From an uncultured Alphaproteobacteria bacterium (GTDB taxonomy: Bacteria > Pseudomonadota > Alphaproteobacteria > UBA8366 > GCA-2717185), in contig CALSRA010000013.1 of the NCBI GenBank assembly GCA_943788635.1, positions 1 through 64,000 on the forward strand: a stretch of DNA of 64,000 nt, given 5' to 3'. Shown here piece by piece: positions 8,725 through 17,892 of the stretch. The notes under the pieces were generated by a model that was not told where the DNA came from, did not search any database, and saw only the letters and a program-made list of their open reading frames with translations. The first letter of the stretch is position 1. The number at the start of each line of letters is the position of its first letter. A program made the position numbers and the translations under genes.

Positions 8725-9933
8725 TTAGCGGATGATTTTCTTCTGACGTAACCTTTCGATCGAAGCGCTGTCCATCTCGAGCAATTCCTTGAGAATATCG
8801 TCGGTATGCTGCCCGAGCAGCGGTGGAGCAGTTGGGCTAACAACAGGTGTTTCCGAAAATCGCAGAGGAGATCCGATCAGGCGGACATCGCCGGCCGCCG
8901 GATGCGGTACCGAAACAACCATGTTCCGCGCCGCCGTTTCAGACGCTTCCAGGGCCTCAGAAACATTGCGTACCGCGCCTCCCGGCACCCCGGCCGCAAC
9001 AAGCTTGTCCAGCCAGTTCTCCTGTGTGTCGGTAATAAATATTTCGCCTAGCGACGCGTATAGTTCGTCGCGGTTTTGCAATCGGCCTTCGCGTGTCGCA
9101 TAGGGCGCATCAGTTGCCCATTCCGGTTTATCGATAACATTGTCACAGAACTTCTTCCATAACCGCGGGTTACCCAGCGCGATGTAGAATGGGCCCGTTG
9201 TACTGTGAAACAATCCATTGGGAATGGATGTCGGGTGCTCATTACCGCGCCGCACCGGGTCTTCACCTGAGATAAGGTAACCCTGTCCGACGCTCGTCAG
9301 TACCGCTATCGCGACATCGTACAAGGCCAGGTCAATAAATTGTCCGCGCCCAGTGCGCAGTTTCATCATGATCGCCCCCATGATGGCTTGCGTGGCATAT
9401 AGTGAAGTGTAGGTATCGATGATCGATAGCGGGTGGCGCAGAGGGTCGCCGTCTTTCTCGCCACAAAAAGACATCAGCCCTGCTTCCGCTTGCAAAATGG
9501 GGTCAAACCCGGCGCGATCCGCAAGCGGGCTTTCGCGGCCATAAGCTGAAATCGAGCAATAAACCAGATGTGGATGCCGCTCCTTCATCGACTCATATTC
9601 CAGTTCACGACGCGACATGACGCCTTTGCGGTAGTTCTCAATCAGCACATCGCATTTCGCCGCCAATTCGTGAACTAGCGCCGCCCCTTCGGGCTTTGTG
9701 AAATCTAGACCAATGCTGCGTTTGTTCCGGTTCGCGGCGAGAAAAAAGTTCGATTGACCGGCGATTTCAGGCGGTTTCATTCCTCGTGTGTCATCGCCGT
9801 GTTCGGGATGTTCAATCTTGATTATTTCGGCGCCCATATCTGACATTTGCTGCGTGCACAGGGGCCCCGCCAAAACTCTAGAAAAATCCAGAACACGAAT
9901 GCCCGAAAGTGGCTTTTCCAATTCAATAGTCAT
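8725..9933 (-). CDS. CaiB/BaiF family III CoA-transferase
   Basis: Transfers CoA between an acyl-CoA donor and a carboxylic acid, probably through a glutaryl/aspartyl-type mixed anhydride. The N-terminus LSGIRVLDFSRVLAGPLCTQ and the following GAEIIKIEHPEHGDDTRGM are family hallmarks. The catalytic Asp is expected in DRAGFDPILQAEAGLM. Length 402 residues is normal. The frame extends to 9972, but the ATG at 9933 (MTIELEKPLSG) has AAGGA six bases upstream and starts just before the conserved domain. It is not in an operon with radC, which lies divergently. Substrate unknown. Confidence 0.88.
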   Translation of the reverse strand: MTIELEKPLSGIRVLDFSRVLAGPLCTQQMSDMGAEIIKIEHPEHGDDTRGMKPPEIAGQSNFFLAANRNKRSIGLDFTKPEGAALVHELAAKCDVLIENYRKGVMSRRELEYESMKERHPHLVYCSISAYGRESPLADRAGFDPILQAEAGLMSFCGEKDGDPLRHPLSIIDTYTSLYATQAIMGAIMMKLRTGRGQFIDLALYDVAIAVLTSVGQGYLISGEDPVRRGNEHPTSIPNGLFHSTTGPFYIALGNPRLWKKFCDNVIDKPEWATDAPYATREGRLQNRDELYASLGEIFITDTQENWLDKLVAAGVPGGAVRNVSEALEASETAARNMVVSVPHPAAGDVRLIGSPLRFSETPVVSPTAPPLLGQHTDDILKELLEMDSASIERLRQKKIIR

Positions 9934-10044
9934 GACCATCCTTAAGAGGGAAATAGTGACAATACTTTGCAACCAAGGCGTAATGTTGCATTGTTGGCTT
10001 TAGCGTAACGCTCTGTCTCTGTCTGGCAATAGGGTCTCTGAAAA

Positions 10045-10734
10045 GTGACCGATACGGATAAAAAGCCTCACTATCACGGTCACCGGGCACGCCTTCGCCA
10101 ACGGTTTATGGCAACAGGCGGCGATGGCATGCCGGATTACGAATTGCTCGAATTGTTACTGGCACTGGCGATACCGCGCCGAGACGTGAAGCCAATCGCA
10201 AAGTCTTTGATAGACCGGTTCGGCAGTCTGGGCGAAGTCCTGAGCGCCTCACCCACGGCCCTGGTTGAAATAGCGGGAATCGGTGAAACCGTCGCCGTTT
10301 CTCTTAAAGTCGTTCAGGCTTCCGGCCTCAGGCTCTCGCAGCAGAACGTCACGGACCGGGATGTTATCGGGTCATGGGATCATTTGCTCGACTACTGCAA
10401 GGCTGCAATGGGATACGAGAAAATTGAACAGTTACGTATTCTGTTCCTCGATCGCAAAAATGCTCTCATAGCCGACGAAGTTCAGCAGCGTGGAACGGTG
10501 GATCATACGCCGCTGTATCCGCGCGAGGTCGTCAAACGTGCTCTGGAACTCGGAGCCTCGGCATTAATCCTGGTCCACAATCATCCGTCCGGGGACCCTA
10601 CCCCTTCCAAGGCGGATATTGAGATGACCCGAAACGTCAAGGATGTGATCGAGAAACTTGGAATCGCCCTTCACGATCACCTGATCATTGGCAAAGGTAG
10701 CCATGTCAGCTTCCGGGCGCTCGGACTGATCTAG
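10045..10734 (+). CDS. radC: RadC-family JAB1/MPN-domain protein
   Basis: A 229-residue RadC (DUF2466) protein. Residues 40-95 contain a helix-hairpin-helix-like segment ([19 protein letters not shown]) and residues 105-229 the JAMM metalloprotease-like fold with the zinc motif [14 protein letters not shown]. Despite its name, a role in DNA repair is not supported for the family; the nuclease or protease activity is unclear. Starts at GTG 10045 in [20 protein letters not shown], matching typical RadC N-termini. It appears to be a single-gene unit between a divergent CoA-transferase and the soeA-like operon. Confidence 0.93.
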   Translation: MTDTDKKPHYHGHRARLRQRFMATGGDGMPDYELLELLLALAIPRRDVKPIAKSLIDRFGSLGEVLSASPTALVEIAGIGETVAVSLKVVQASGLRLSQQNVTDRDVIGSWDHLLDYCKAAMGYEKIEQLRILFLDRKNALIADEVQQRGTVDHTPLYPREVVKRALELGASALILVHNHPSGDPTPSKADIEMTRNVKDVIEKLGIALHDHLIIGKGSHVSFRALGLI

Positions 10735-10743
10735 CGAAAAGTT

Positions 10744-10766
10744 ACCGAATTCGGCAATTTTTCGGT
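10744..10766 (+). terminator. Possible weak terminator after radC
   Basis: ACCGAA (10744-10749) can pair with TTCGGT (10761-10766) around an internal CCGAATTCGG palindrome and a T-rich run. The stem is short, so this is tentative. The remainder of the gap to 10894 should carry the promoter of the next operon, which I could not place. Confidence 0.3.
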
Positions 10767-10894
10767 GGCTCCATGCAATTAATGGCTGGTGCGCCTTTAC
10801 TCAGTTTCTAAATACTGAATATGTTATGTGCGAATGGTCAGTCCGTCCGGACACCGAAAACGCCCACATATTCTACCCCGCATAGGAAGTCGCC

Positions 10895-13768
10895 TTGAGC
10901 ACCCCTTCTCCCGACATCGATCTTAGTCCTGAAGTTTCTGACGAGGTCAAATACACCACCTGCTACATGTGCGCCTGTCGCTGCGGCATCCGCGTCCACA
11001 TGAAGGATGGCTCGGTACGGTATATCGACGGTAATCCGAACCACCCGGTGAACAAGGGCGTGCTTTGCGCGAAGGGGTCCGCGGGGATCATGCAGCACAA
11101 TTCGCCAGCGCGACTGACGAATCCGCTACGCCGGGTTGGTCCACGCGGCAGCGGACAGTTCGAGGAAATCGAATGGGACGAGGCATTGGATGTCGCTACG
11201 TCCTGGCTCGCACGCGTTCGAGGAAGCGATCCGCGCAAGCTCGCCTTCTTTACCGGACGCGATCAGAGCCAGTCTTTCACCAGCTGGTGGGCCCAACAGT
11301 ACGGCACGCCAAATTACGCGGCACATGGCGGTTTTTGTTCGGTCAATATTGCCGCGGCAGGCCTCTATACAATGGGCAGCGCGTTCTGGGAATTCAGCGA
11401 ACCCGACTGGGAAAACACTCGCTATTTCATGATGTTCGGTGTCGCCGAAGACCATGATAGCAACCCCATCAAAAAAGGATTGAGCAAGCTCAAGGGACAC
11501 GGCGGCAAGTTCGTTTCGATCAATCCAGTCCGAACCGGCTACTCCGCCATTGCCGATGAATGGCTGGGCGTCACGCCGGGGACCGACGGTCTGTTCGTGC
11601 TTGCGCTTGTGCATGAATTGCTGCGGGCCGGCAAGGTCGATGCAGGATATCTGGCGCGCTACACGAATGCTTGTTGGCTGGTCATACAGAACCCTGGTGG
11701 CGCAGATGACGGACTGTTTGCCCGTGGCGAAGAAGGCAATGCCCTTTGCTGGGACCGCAAGGCAGGTGCCCCCGGGGATCCGCTCACAGGTGATGTCAGC
11801 CCCGAACTCAAAGGTGAGTTCACACTGCCGGATGGCCGCCGGGTAAAGCCGGCATTCCAGTTGATCGCGGAACGCTACCTCGGTTCCGAATACGCGCCCG
11901 CCGCGGTCGCCGACCGTACCGGTGTCGATGCCGAAACGATTCAACGGATCGCCTCCGAATTGGCGCAAGCGGCCTTCGAGGAAGAAGTGGTAATCGATGT
12001 TCCCTGGACCGACTGGACCGGGCGAAAACACGACAAAATGATCGGACGGCCGGTCACTATGCATGCGATGCGCGGCATCTCCGCGCATTCGAACGGATTC
12101 CATACGACGCGGGCGATACACCTGTTGCAACTGCTTCTGGGGAGCATCGATGTGCCGGGCGGGATGCGGTACAAGCCCCCCTACCCCAAGCCATTAAGTG
12201 CGCTGCCCAAACCGACGGGTAATGCTGCTGATATCCAGCCGAACACACCACTACCCGGCCCCCATCTGGGCTTCCCACGTGGTCCGGAAGACCTGCTCGT
12301 CGATGAGCACGGAACGCCACAGCGCATCGACAAGGCATTCAGCTGGGACACGCCGCTATCTGCACATGGCCTGATGCACATGGTTATCAGCAATGCATGG
12401 AAGGGGGATCCCTACCCCATCGACACGTTGTTCATGTACATGGCGAACATGGCGTGGAATTCGTCGATGAACACGGCGGAAACCATCAAGATGCTGACGG
12501 ATGAGGATCCGGAAACCGGCGAGTACAAGATTCCCCGAATTATCTATTCAGATGCATTTTATTCTGAAACGGTTGCCTATGCAGACCTTATATTACCCGA
12601 CACGACATATCTGGAGCGCTGGGACTGTATCTCCCTCCTGGACCGGCCCATCAGCGATGCCGACGGCGTCTCTGATTCTATTCGCCATCCGGTTGTGGCT
12701 CCTGATAGAAACGTCCGCCCGTTTCAGGATGTTCTGTTAGCACTGGGTGCAAGCCTAGGGCTGAATGGCATGGTCAATCCCGACGGTTCTCCGACGTACC
12801 CCGAAGGCTATAAAGATTATCTGACCAATCATGAGAGACGGCCCGGTGTTGGCCCCCTCGCCGGATGGCGGGGCGAAAATGGCGAAAAACACGGTCAGGG
12901 CGCCGTCAATCCCAATCAGCTTGACCGCTATATCGAAAACGAATCCTTCTGGCGGCAGGAAGTACCGGAATCGGGCAAATACTTTAAGAATGTGAACAAG
13001 GACTATCTTGAATTTGCCGTGGAACTGGGCCTGCTTGGCGATACCAAACCGATCATCCATCAAATTTATTCTGAAGAACTTCAGAAATTCCGACTTGCCG
13101 CCCAAGGACACGGCAATGTTCAGCCGCCTGACGACCGGCGTGAACGCATTGAAACATATTTCGATCCCTTACCGATCTGGTATGCCCCCTTCGAAGAACA
13201 GCAGGACGGGGTCGAAGAATTTCCAATGCATGCGATTACGCAGCGCCCCATGGCGATGTATCATTCCTGGGGTGGGCAGAACGCATGGCTGCGGCAAATT
13301 CACGGCAGTAACCGGCTTTACATGTCCAGAACCAAGGCAGCATCTCTAGATGTTGAAGATGACAGTTGGGTCTGGGTATCCAGCCGCAACGGCCGCATCA
13401 GAGTACAGGTCAAACTGATGGACGGGGTCAACGACGACACCGTCTGGACCTGGAACGCAATCGGCAAACGATCCGGCACATGGAACCTGGACAAGGATGC
13501 GCCGGAGGCAACGACGGGATTCCTGATGAATCACCTGATCGACGAATTACTGCCGGCCCAGGCAGGTGGTTATCGCTATACCAATTCCGATCCGGTAACC
13601 GGACAGGCCGCCTGGTACGACCTGCGCGTCAAAATCGAAAAAGCCGGTCCCGAAGAAGCGAAAGAATCGTCCCCTCATTTCCCCGAACTGAAACCGAACA
13701 TACCGTTGGCCGAACGCGTATCACCACTTCGGTATGGTGCTGGGTTCCGCAAGAAAAAGGGGCAATAG
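10895..13768 (+). CDS. soeA: Molybdopterin catalytic subunit, SoeA-like (sulfite dehydrogenase, quinone)
   Basis: A 957-residue DMSO-reductase-family subunit. The N-terminal [4Fe-4S] site is TTCYMCACRCG followed by NKGVLCAKG (C-x2-C-x3-C-x27-C spacing). Cys148 in GGFCSVN is the candidate molybdenum ligand. The middle binds the two pyranopterins and the end (about 780-900) is the molydopterin-dinucleotide-binding barrel (ITQRPMAMYHSW). No Tat signal is visible, consistent with a cytoplasmic enzyme. SoeABC oxidises sulfite to sulfate and passes electrons to quinone. The assignment relies on N-terminal resemblance, size and the soeB/soeC-like partners. A DmsABC- or PsrABC-like enzyme of other specificity is the alternative. 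Starts at TTG 10895. Confidence 0.65.
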   Translation: MSTPSPDIDLSPEVSDEVKYTTCYMCACRCGIRVHMKDGSVRYIDGNPNHPVNKGVLCAKGSAGIMQHNSPARLTNPLRRVGPRGSGQFEEIEWDEALDVATSWLARVRGSDPRKLAFFTGRDQSQSFTSWWAQQYGTPNYAAHGGFCSVNIAAAGLYTMGSAFWEFSEPDWENTRYFMMFGVAEDHDSNPIKKGLSKLKGHGGKFVSINPVRTGYSAIADEWLGVTPGTDGLFVLALVHELLRAGKVDAGYLARYTNACWLVIQNPGGADDGLFARGEEGNALCWDRKAGAPGDPLTGDVSPELKGEFTLPDGRRVKPAFQLIAERYLGSEYAPAAVADRTGVDAETIQRIASELAQAAFEEEVVIDVPWTDWTGRKHDKMIGRPVTMHAMRGISAHSNGFHTTRAIHLLQLLLGSIDVPGGMRYKPPYPKPLSALPKPTGNAADIQPNTPLPGPHLGFPRGPEDLLVDEHGTPQRIDKAFSWDTPLSAHGLMHMVISNAWKGDPYPIDTLFMYMANMAWNSSMNTAETIKMLTDEDPETGEYKIPRIIYSDAFYSETVAYADLILPDTTYLERWDCISLLDRPISDADGVSDSIRHPVVAPDRNVRPFQDVLLALGASLGLNGMVNPDGSPTYPEGYKDYLTNHERRPGVGPLAGWRGENGEKHGQGAVNPNQLDRYIENESFWRQEVPESGKYFKNVNKDYLEFAVELGLLGDTKPIIHQIYSEELQKFRLAAQGHGNVQPPDDRRERIETYFDPLPIWYAPFEEQQDGVEEFPMHAITQRPMAMYHSWGGQNAWLRQIHGSNRLYMSRTKAASLDVEDDSWVWVSSRNGRIRVQVKLMDGVNDDTVWTWNAIGKRSGTWNLDKDAPEATTGFLMNHLIDELLPAQAGGYRYTNSDPVTGQAAWYDLRVKIEKAGPEEAKESSPHFPELKPNIPLAERVSPLRYGAGFRKKKGQ

Positions 13769-13770
13769 CG

Positions 13771-14499
13771 ATGACCAGTCTCCCTGCCCAAAAATCGAAA
13801 AAACGACTCGGTCTGGTCATTGACCTGGATATCTGCGTCGGTTGTCACGCATGTGCCGTTAACTGCAAGGAATGGAATACTGGCGGGTATCACGCCCCAC
13901 TGACCGATACAAACCCCTATGGAGCCGATCCTCAAGGGGTATGGTTCAATCGAATTCACAGTTTCGAAGTGGCGAATGACACGGGCGGACGCACCGTCCA
14001 TTTCCCCAAATCCTGTCTGCACTGCGACAATGCCCCCTGTGTGACGGTTTGTCCGACAGGTGCGTCATACAAGCGTGCCGAAGATGGCATTGTGCTGGTC
14101 GAGGAAGCCAAATGCATTGGCTGCAAATTGTGTTCCTGGGCCTGTCCATACGGCGCGCGCGAATTCGATGAAGACGTTGGCGTCATGAAGAAATGCACCT
14201 TGTGCATTGATCGCATTTACAATGAGAAGCTGGAGGAAGTCGACCGTGTACCAGCCTGCGTATCGACCTGCCCTGCAAATGCGCGCCACTATGGCGACTT
14301 TAATGATCCAAATTCAAAGGTGTCTCAAATCGTCGTGGAACGCGGCGGCTATGACCTGATGCCCGAAATGGATTGCGCGCCAACAAATAAATACCTGCCG
14401 CCACGAAAACCACAGTCCGGCGTCAAGGGGGCTTCCCTGCCTGATGCGGACAATTCAGGCGGATTTCTCGGCTGGCTCGACCGGCTTCTATCGGATTAG
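13771..14499 (+). CDS. soeB: Four-cluster ferredoxin subunit, SoeB/DmsB-like
   Basis: A 242-residue electron-transfer subunit with 16 cysteines for four [4Fe-4S] clusters: CVGCHACAVNC (22-32), CLHCDNAPCVTVC (82-94), CIGCKLCSWAC (115-125) and CTLC plus CVSTC (142-167). It would carry electrons between the molybdenum subunit and the membrane anchor. The frame is open far upstream inside soeA, but the ATG at 13771, two bases after the soeA stop, gives the correct N-terminus (KKRLGLVIDLDICVGCHAC). The spacing indicates one transcript and stoichiometric expression with soeA and soeC. Confidence 0.8.
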   Translation: MTSLPAQKSKKRLGLVIDLDICVGCHACAVNCKEWNTGGYHAPLTDTNPYGADPQGVWFNRIHSFEVANDTGGRTVHFPKSCLHCDNAPCVTVCPTGASYKRAEDGIVLVEEAKCIGCKLCSWACPYGAREFDEDVGVMKKCTLCIDRIYNEKLEEVDRVPACVSTCPANARHYGDFNDPNSKVSQIVVERGGYDLMPEMDCAPTNKYLPPRKPQSGVKGASLPDADNSGGFLGWLDRLLSD

Positions 14500-14508
14500 G
14501 CCAGTAAC

Positions 14509-15462
14509 ATGCATCCAGCAGGATCTATCATTCTCTTCACGACCGCATCCGGCCTCGGGTATGGTTTGTTGTTTATCACAGGAATTTACGCGGCTTTGGT
14601 ACCGAACAGCCCGTCACCGACATTCGGCCTGGCGGCACTCGGTATCGCATTGGGCACGGTTACACTAGGCCTGCTTTCCTCTACGTTCCATCTCGGGCAC
14701 CCCGAGCGCGCCTGGCGTGCTGTCAGCCAATGGCGGTCTTCATGGCTCTCTCGGGAAGGCGTTCTGGCGCTGGTCACCTATGTCCCAGCAGCATATTTCG
14801 CCATCGGCTGGGTATTTCTCGATACAGATATCGGTGCCTGGCGGACAAGCGGCATTCTGAGCGCCCTTCTAGCCGTATTGACGGTAATCAGCACTTCAAT
14901 GATCTACGCATCCATCAAGTCTATTCCACGCTGGCACAATTGCTGGGTGCCGGCGACCTATCTACTGTTCGCACTTTTGTCCGGTCTACTCTGGTTCGAC
15001 GCTTTGTTACGATTGTTCGGTCACACTCAGCAAAACATTACATTGCTAGCCACCGGCTGTGTTGTCGTAGCATTGCTCGCGAAATGGGCCTATTGGCGCA
15101 AGACCGATAATGATGCCCCGGTAGCGACGATTGGAACCGCAACGGGATTAGGTGCCAAGGTCACCATGCTGGAGCCCCCTCATACAGGCGAAAACTATCT
15201 GTTGAAGGAGATGGGATTCCAAATTGCGCGCAAGCACGCCGTCAAATTGCGTCGAGCAGCCATCTTTTTGACCTTCTTGATCCCGTTTTGCCTATGTGTC
15301 TTGACGTTGTTGACTTCGGGTACGACGGCAACGTTTTCGGCAATACTGGCAGCGATTATTGCTCAGACCGGAATTGTCGTTGAACGTTGGCTCTTTTTTG
15401 CGGAAGCGCAGCATGTAATGTCGTTGTATTACGGCCGCGAGCTGGGCAACGAGGCTTCATAA
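14509..15462 (+). CDS. soeC: Membrane anchor subunit, SoeC/DmsC-like
   Basis: A 317-residue integral membrane protein with about eight helices. The N-terminus MHPAGSIILFTTASGLGYGL is typical of DmsC-family anchors that exchange electrons with quinone. Conserved family points include the HLGHPERAWRAVSQWRSSWL segment after helix 2 and a C-terminal GIVVERWLFFAEA. The family usually lacks heme. It starts nine bases after soeB. The N-terminus closely resembles anchors annotated as SoeC in alphaproteobacteria, which is part of the reason for naming the operon as sulfite dehydrogenase rather than DMSO reductase. Confidence 0.7.
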   Translation: MHPAGSIILFTTASGLGYGLLFITGIYAALVPNSPSPTFGLAALGIALGTVTLGLLSSTFHLGHPERAWRAVSQWRSSWLSREGVLALVTYVPAAYFAIGWVFLDTDIGAWRTSGILSALLAVLTVISTSMIYASIKSIPRWHNCWVPATYLLFALLSGLLWFDALLRLFGHTQQNITLLATGCVVVALLAKWAYWRKTDNDAPVATIGTATGLGAKVTMLEPPHTGENYLLKEMGFQIARKHAVKLRRAAIFLTFLIPFCLCVLTLLTSGTTATFSAILAAIIAQTGIVVERWLFFAEAQHVMSLYYGRELGNEAS

Positions 15463-15520
15463 GTCAGGTTGGGACGCGCCGCTAGGATGTGTTCCTGACG
15501 TTCCGTACAGGGGGAAAGCT

Positions 15521-16069
15521 ATGGCACCGACGATCAGACGCGTTGTCACCGGACATGACGCCGACGGCAAAGCGATCATTATCAGCGACAGTGTAGCGAC
15601 CCAGATTCTGCAACGCCCGTCGCGGCCTGGTGTCACACTGACCAACCTTTGGCAAACGGACCAAACGCCCGCGGACTTCAACGGTGCGGTGGAATCACTG
15701 ACGGAACCGTTTGTTCTACACCCGCCGGAAAACGGATCGATATTCCGCATCATCGAATTCCTGCCGGAGGACCCCGAGGTCATTAAGTCACTCGATGGCA
15801 AAACCGCGTTCGCCGAAATGGGCGCGAGCCATAACATTGTTGAAAATGCACGCCATCCCTTTATGCATCGTACGGATTCCGTCGATTACGCCGTTGTTCT
15901 TTCCGGATCCATCACCATGGTGATGGATGAAGAGGAGGAGGATGTACTTTTGCATACAGGCGACGTCGTCGTGCAGCGCGGGACCAACCATGCCTGGTCC
16001 AATCGTGGCAGCGAACCCTGCAGAATTATGTTCGTCTTGATTGATGGGCTGGACGGCAAGGCATCCTAG
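15521..16069 (+). CDS. Cupin-domain protein
   Basis: A 182-residue protein. Residues 90-175 form a cupin barrel: MHRTDSVDYAVVLSGSITMV, then LHTGDVVVQRGTNHAWSN. The first motif has His and Asp/Tyr instead of the full H-x-H-x-E set, so metal binding is uncertain. The N-terminal half is conserved in a group of cupin proteins found near dioxygenases and CoA-transferases. It starts 59 bases after soeC and may be cotranscribed with that operon; a perfect bidirectional terminator follows. Substrate unknown. Confidence 0.75.
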   Translation: MAPTIRRVVTGHDADGKAIIISDSVATQILQRPSRPGVTLTNLWQTDQTPADFNGAVESLTEPFVLHPPENGSIFRIIEFLPEDPEVIKSLDGKTAFAEMGASHNIVENARHPFMHRTDSVDYAVVLSGSITMVMDEEEEDVLLHTGDVVVQRGTNHAWSNRGSEPCRIMFVLIDGLDGKAS

Positions 16070-16077
16070 AGCGGGAA

Positions 16078-16107
16078 AGAGGCGGGCAGCCCTGGCCACC
16101 CGCCTCT
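16078..16107. terminator. Bidirectional terminator between convergent genes
   Basis: AGAGGCGGG (16078-16086) pairs perfectly with CCCGCCTCT (16099-16107) around a 12-base loop. It lies between the stop codons of the convergent cupin and CMD genes and could stop transcription from both sides, though the T-tracts are short. Confidence 0.65.
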
Positions 16108-16120
16108 CTTATCAACCCTA

Positions 16121-16426
16121 TCAGTCGTCGTCTTCGAAGATTTCGGCGGCAACCCGGCCTGCATTCACTGCCGTCGGCCAGCCGGCATAAAAGGCCAGAT
16201 GGGTAATCAACCCAAACAGCTCTTCCTTCTCCACGCCATTATCCAGCGCCCGGCGCATATGTCCCTTTAGTTCATCAGTACGGTATAGCGCGGTCAGAAC
16301 TGCCACAGTGATCAGGCTACGGTCACGCTTGGACAGGTCTTTCCCTTCCCAGACATCCCCAAAGAGAACGTCATCGCGCAGCTGTCCGAGTTTCGGGATA
16401 AGCTCATACGGAGTCTTCCTTGCCAT
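16121..16426 (-). CDS. Carboxymuconolactone decarboxylase (CMD) family protein
   Basis: A 101-residue all-helical protein of the CMD/AhpD fold. The sequence KRDRSLITVAVLTALYRTDE followed by LKGHMRRALDNGVEKEEL is the 4-carboxymuconolactone-decarboxylase signature; the AhpD Cys-x2-Cys pair is absent, so it is not a peroxiredoxin reductase. The frame is open to 16501, but the ATG at 16426 (MARKTPYELIP) has GGAAAG upstream and matches the family. The gap upstream (16427-16630) shows no gene. Likely role: a decarboxylase or hydratase-type step in an aromatic or gamma-lactone pathway, not proven. Confidence 0.8.
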   Translation of the reverse strand: MARKTPYELIPKLGQLRDDVLFGDVWEGKDLSKRDRSLITVAVLTALYRTDELKGHMRRALDNGVEKEELFGLITHLAFYAGWPTAVNAGRVAAEIFEDDD

Positions 16427-16630
16427 TCTTACTTTCCTTTCGCCAATTCCAGAATTTGTTTTGGGTGCCGATCGTAACGACCGGCTCACAGGTCTCGTCA
16501 CACCGCGTAGAATTGCAGCGTAAGCGTATCTATAAACTGGCGAGATACTGACGTCGATGGGACCCGATTTGGTGCAACAGGCAACACATTCACACGTGAA
16601 TGGCCGCCCTTGTAGGGAAGTAAAGTCCCG

Positions 16631-17251
16631 TTACCGCCAAGCCCAGACAGGTTGTTCCAGGTGTTCAACGCGTGTTTCGCGCCCTAAAAGCGCAACTTCC
16701 CGGAACTGATAGACGACGGCGGCCGTAGGCGCATGCACTTTGGCATTCGCAATGTTCAAGCGAATGATCGGACGATCGCTTTCCGGAATGGATCCAAATT
16801 CCGGTGTGTCTTCATGGGCAAGTTGTGACAGTGGGATATAATGAATCTTGGCTACCTCACCCGGGTCGGCTTTCACAGTGATATCACCCCCCGCCCACAT
16901 CACCACAGGCGTGATCCGATAGCCTGAACGGGTTGGATAATCATCCAGCAGGCCCAGCACCGTTTCATCGCCAATATCCACGCCCACTTCTTCATGCAGT
17001 TCACGAAGCGCCGCCTGTATGGAAGTTTCCCCGGGTTCAACGCGGCCTCCGGGCAGCGCAAATTGTCCCGCATGCGCATTCAGTCTATTCGCTCTGCGCG
17101 TGAGCAAAAAAGCCGCCCCTGTCGGGGTATCAACAACGGTTATTGCGACAGCGGCGTGGATAAGCCCCTCGGGCTCGGCGCGGCGATCCGCAAAGCCTGA
17201 GACATTCGCTTTCAGGCGTTGCCGCAAATCATCGGTGAAAGGATACGACAC
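16631..17251 (-). CDS. Nudix hydrolase, CoA pyrophosphatase type
   Basis: A 206-residue hydrolase. The Nudix box GGRVEPGETSIQAALRELHE plus EVG (G-x5-E-x7-REL-x-EE-x-G) is intact, and the preceding LLTRRANRLNAHAGQFALPG is the CoA-specific NuPu motif of the NudL/YeaB group. The reaction is cleavage of CoA (and derivatives) to 3',5'-ADP and phosphopantetheine. It lies 32 bases downstream of the isomerase gene on the same strand and is probably cotranscribed with it and the aldolase. Confidence 0.88.
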   Translation of the reverse strand: MSYPFTDDLRQRLKANVSGFADRRAEPEGLIHAAVAITVVDTPTGAAFLLTRRANRLNAHAGQFALPGGRVEPGETSIQAALRELHEEVGVDIGDETVLGLLDDYPTRSGYRITPVVMWAGGDITVKADPGEVAKIHYIPLSQLAHEDTPEFGSIPESDRPIIRLNIANAKVHAPTAAVVYQFREVALLGRETRVEHLEQPVWAWR

Positions 17252-17283
17252 AGGTCAGATGACCCGACCAGTAATCAACGCCA

Positions 17284-17886
17284 TCATTTCCGGTCCAATG
17301 CCGCCTGCATCAATTCCAGCCGGTCATTCCCAAAATACATATCGTCCCCGTTTACAAAAAATGTCGGCGAACCATAACCACCGCGGCGGATCAATTCATC
17401 CGTCGTTGAAAACAGGCGCTTTTTGATCTCATCGGTCACGATCTGAGAAAAGAAATCATCAGGGTCCATGCCAACGGCGTCGACAATTTCCCGCAAGACA
17501 CTTTCCTGCGAAATATCCCGGTCATCGCGCCAATAGGCCTCGAAGCAGGCCGTTGCGTAATCGGATATCTTGCCCTGATCGATCGCAACAAAGGCACCGC
17601 GCAACGCCTTGACACTGTTAACCGGAAAAACGCTCGGTTTAACCATCTTCAGCCCAAGATGGCGTGCCCAGTCCGCCATATCCTTCTTATAGTAGGCGTC
17701 CTTCGCTTCGATCGGGTTTTCTCGGCGCTGATAAACGCTCGGGTTGATCTTGTTGAAAACCGCCCCGACAAGGAATGGCTTCCACACAAGCTCCACTTTA
17801 TTACGCGCACAGAAGCCTTCAATGCGATGACAGGCGTAATAGGTCCAAGGGCTGGATACGTCGAAGAAAAACTCGATTGTCGCCAT
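17284..17886 (-). CDS. 2-hydroxychromene-2-carboxylate isomerase-like protein (DsbA fold)
   Basis: A 200-residue thioredoxin-fold protein of the HCCA-isomerase/GST-kappa group. The N-terminus FFFDVSSPWTYYACHRI places Ser in the position of the glutathione-activating residue, and the C-terminus GGYGSPTFFVNGDDMYFGND is the family cis-Pro and substrate-binding region. The founding enzyme isomerises a naphthalene-degradation intermediate with glutathione; substrates of distant members are unknown. It ends 32 bases before the Nudix gene and starts six bases after the aldolase, so the three form a minus-strand operon. Confidence 0.85.
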   Translation of the reverse strand: MATIEFFFDVSSPWTYYACHRIEGFCARNKVELVWKPFLVGAVFNKINPSVYQRRENPIEAKDAYYKKDMADWARHLGLKMVKPSVFPVNSVKALRGAFVAIDQGKISDYATACFEAYWRDDRDISQESVLREIVDAVGMDPDDFFSQIVTDEIKKRLFSTTDELIRRGGYGSPTFFVNGDDMYFGNDRLELMQAALDRK

Positions 17887-17892
17887 ACTTGT

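Noticed and set aside
11126-12130. Long open frame (334 codons) on the minus strand inside the soeA-like gene
   Set aside because: It lies wholly opposite a gene with a clear molybdopterin domain and has no ribosome site or recognisable domain; GC-rich codons commonly leave such frames open.
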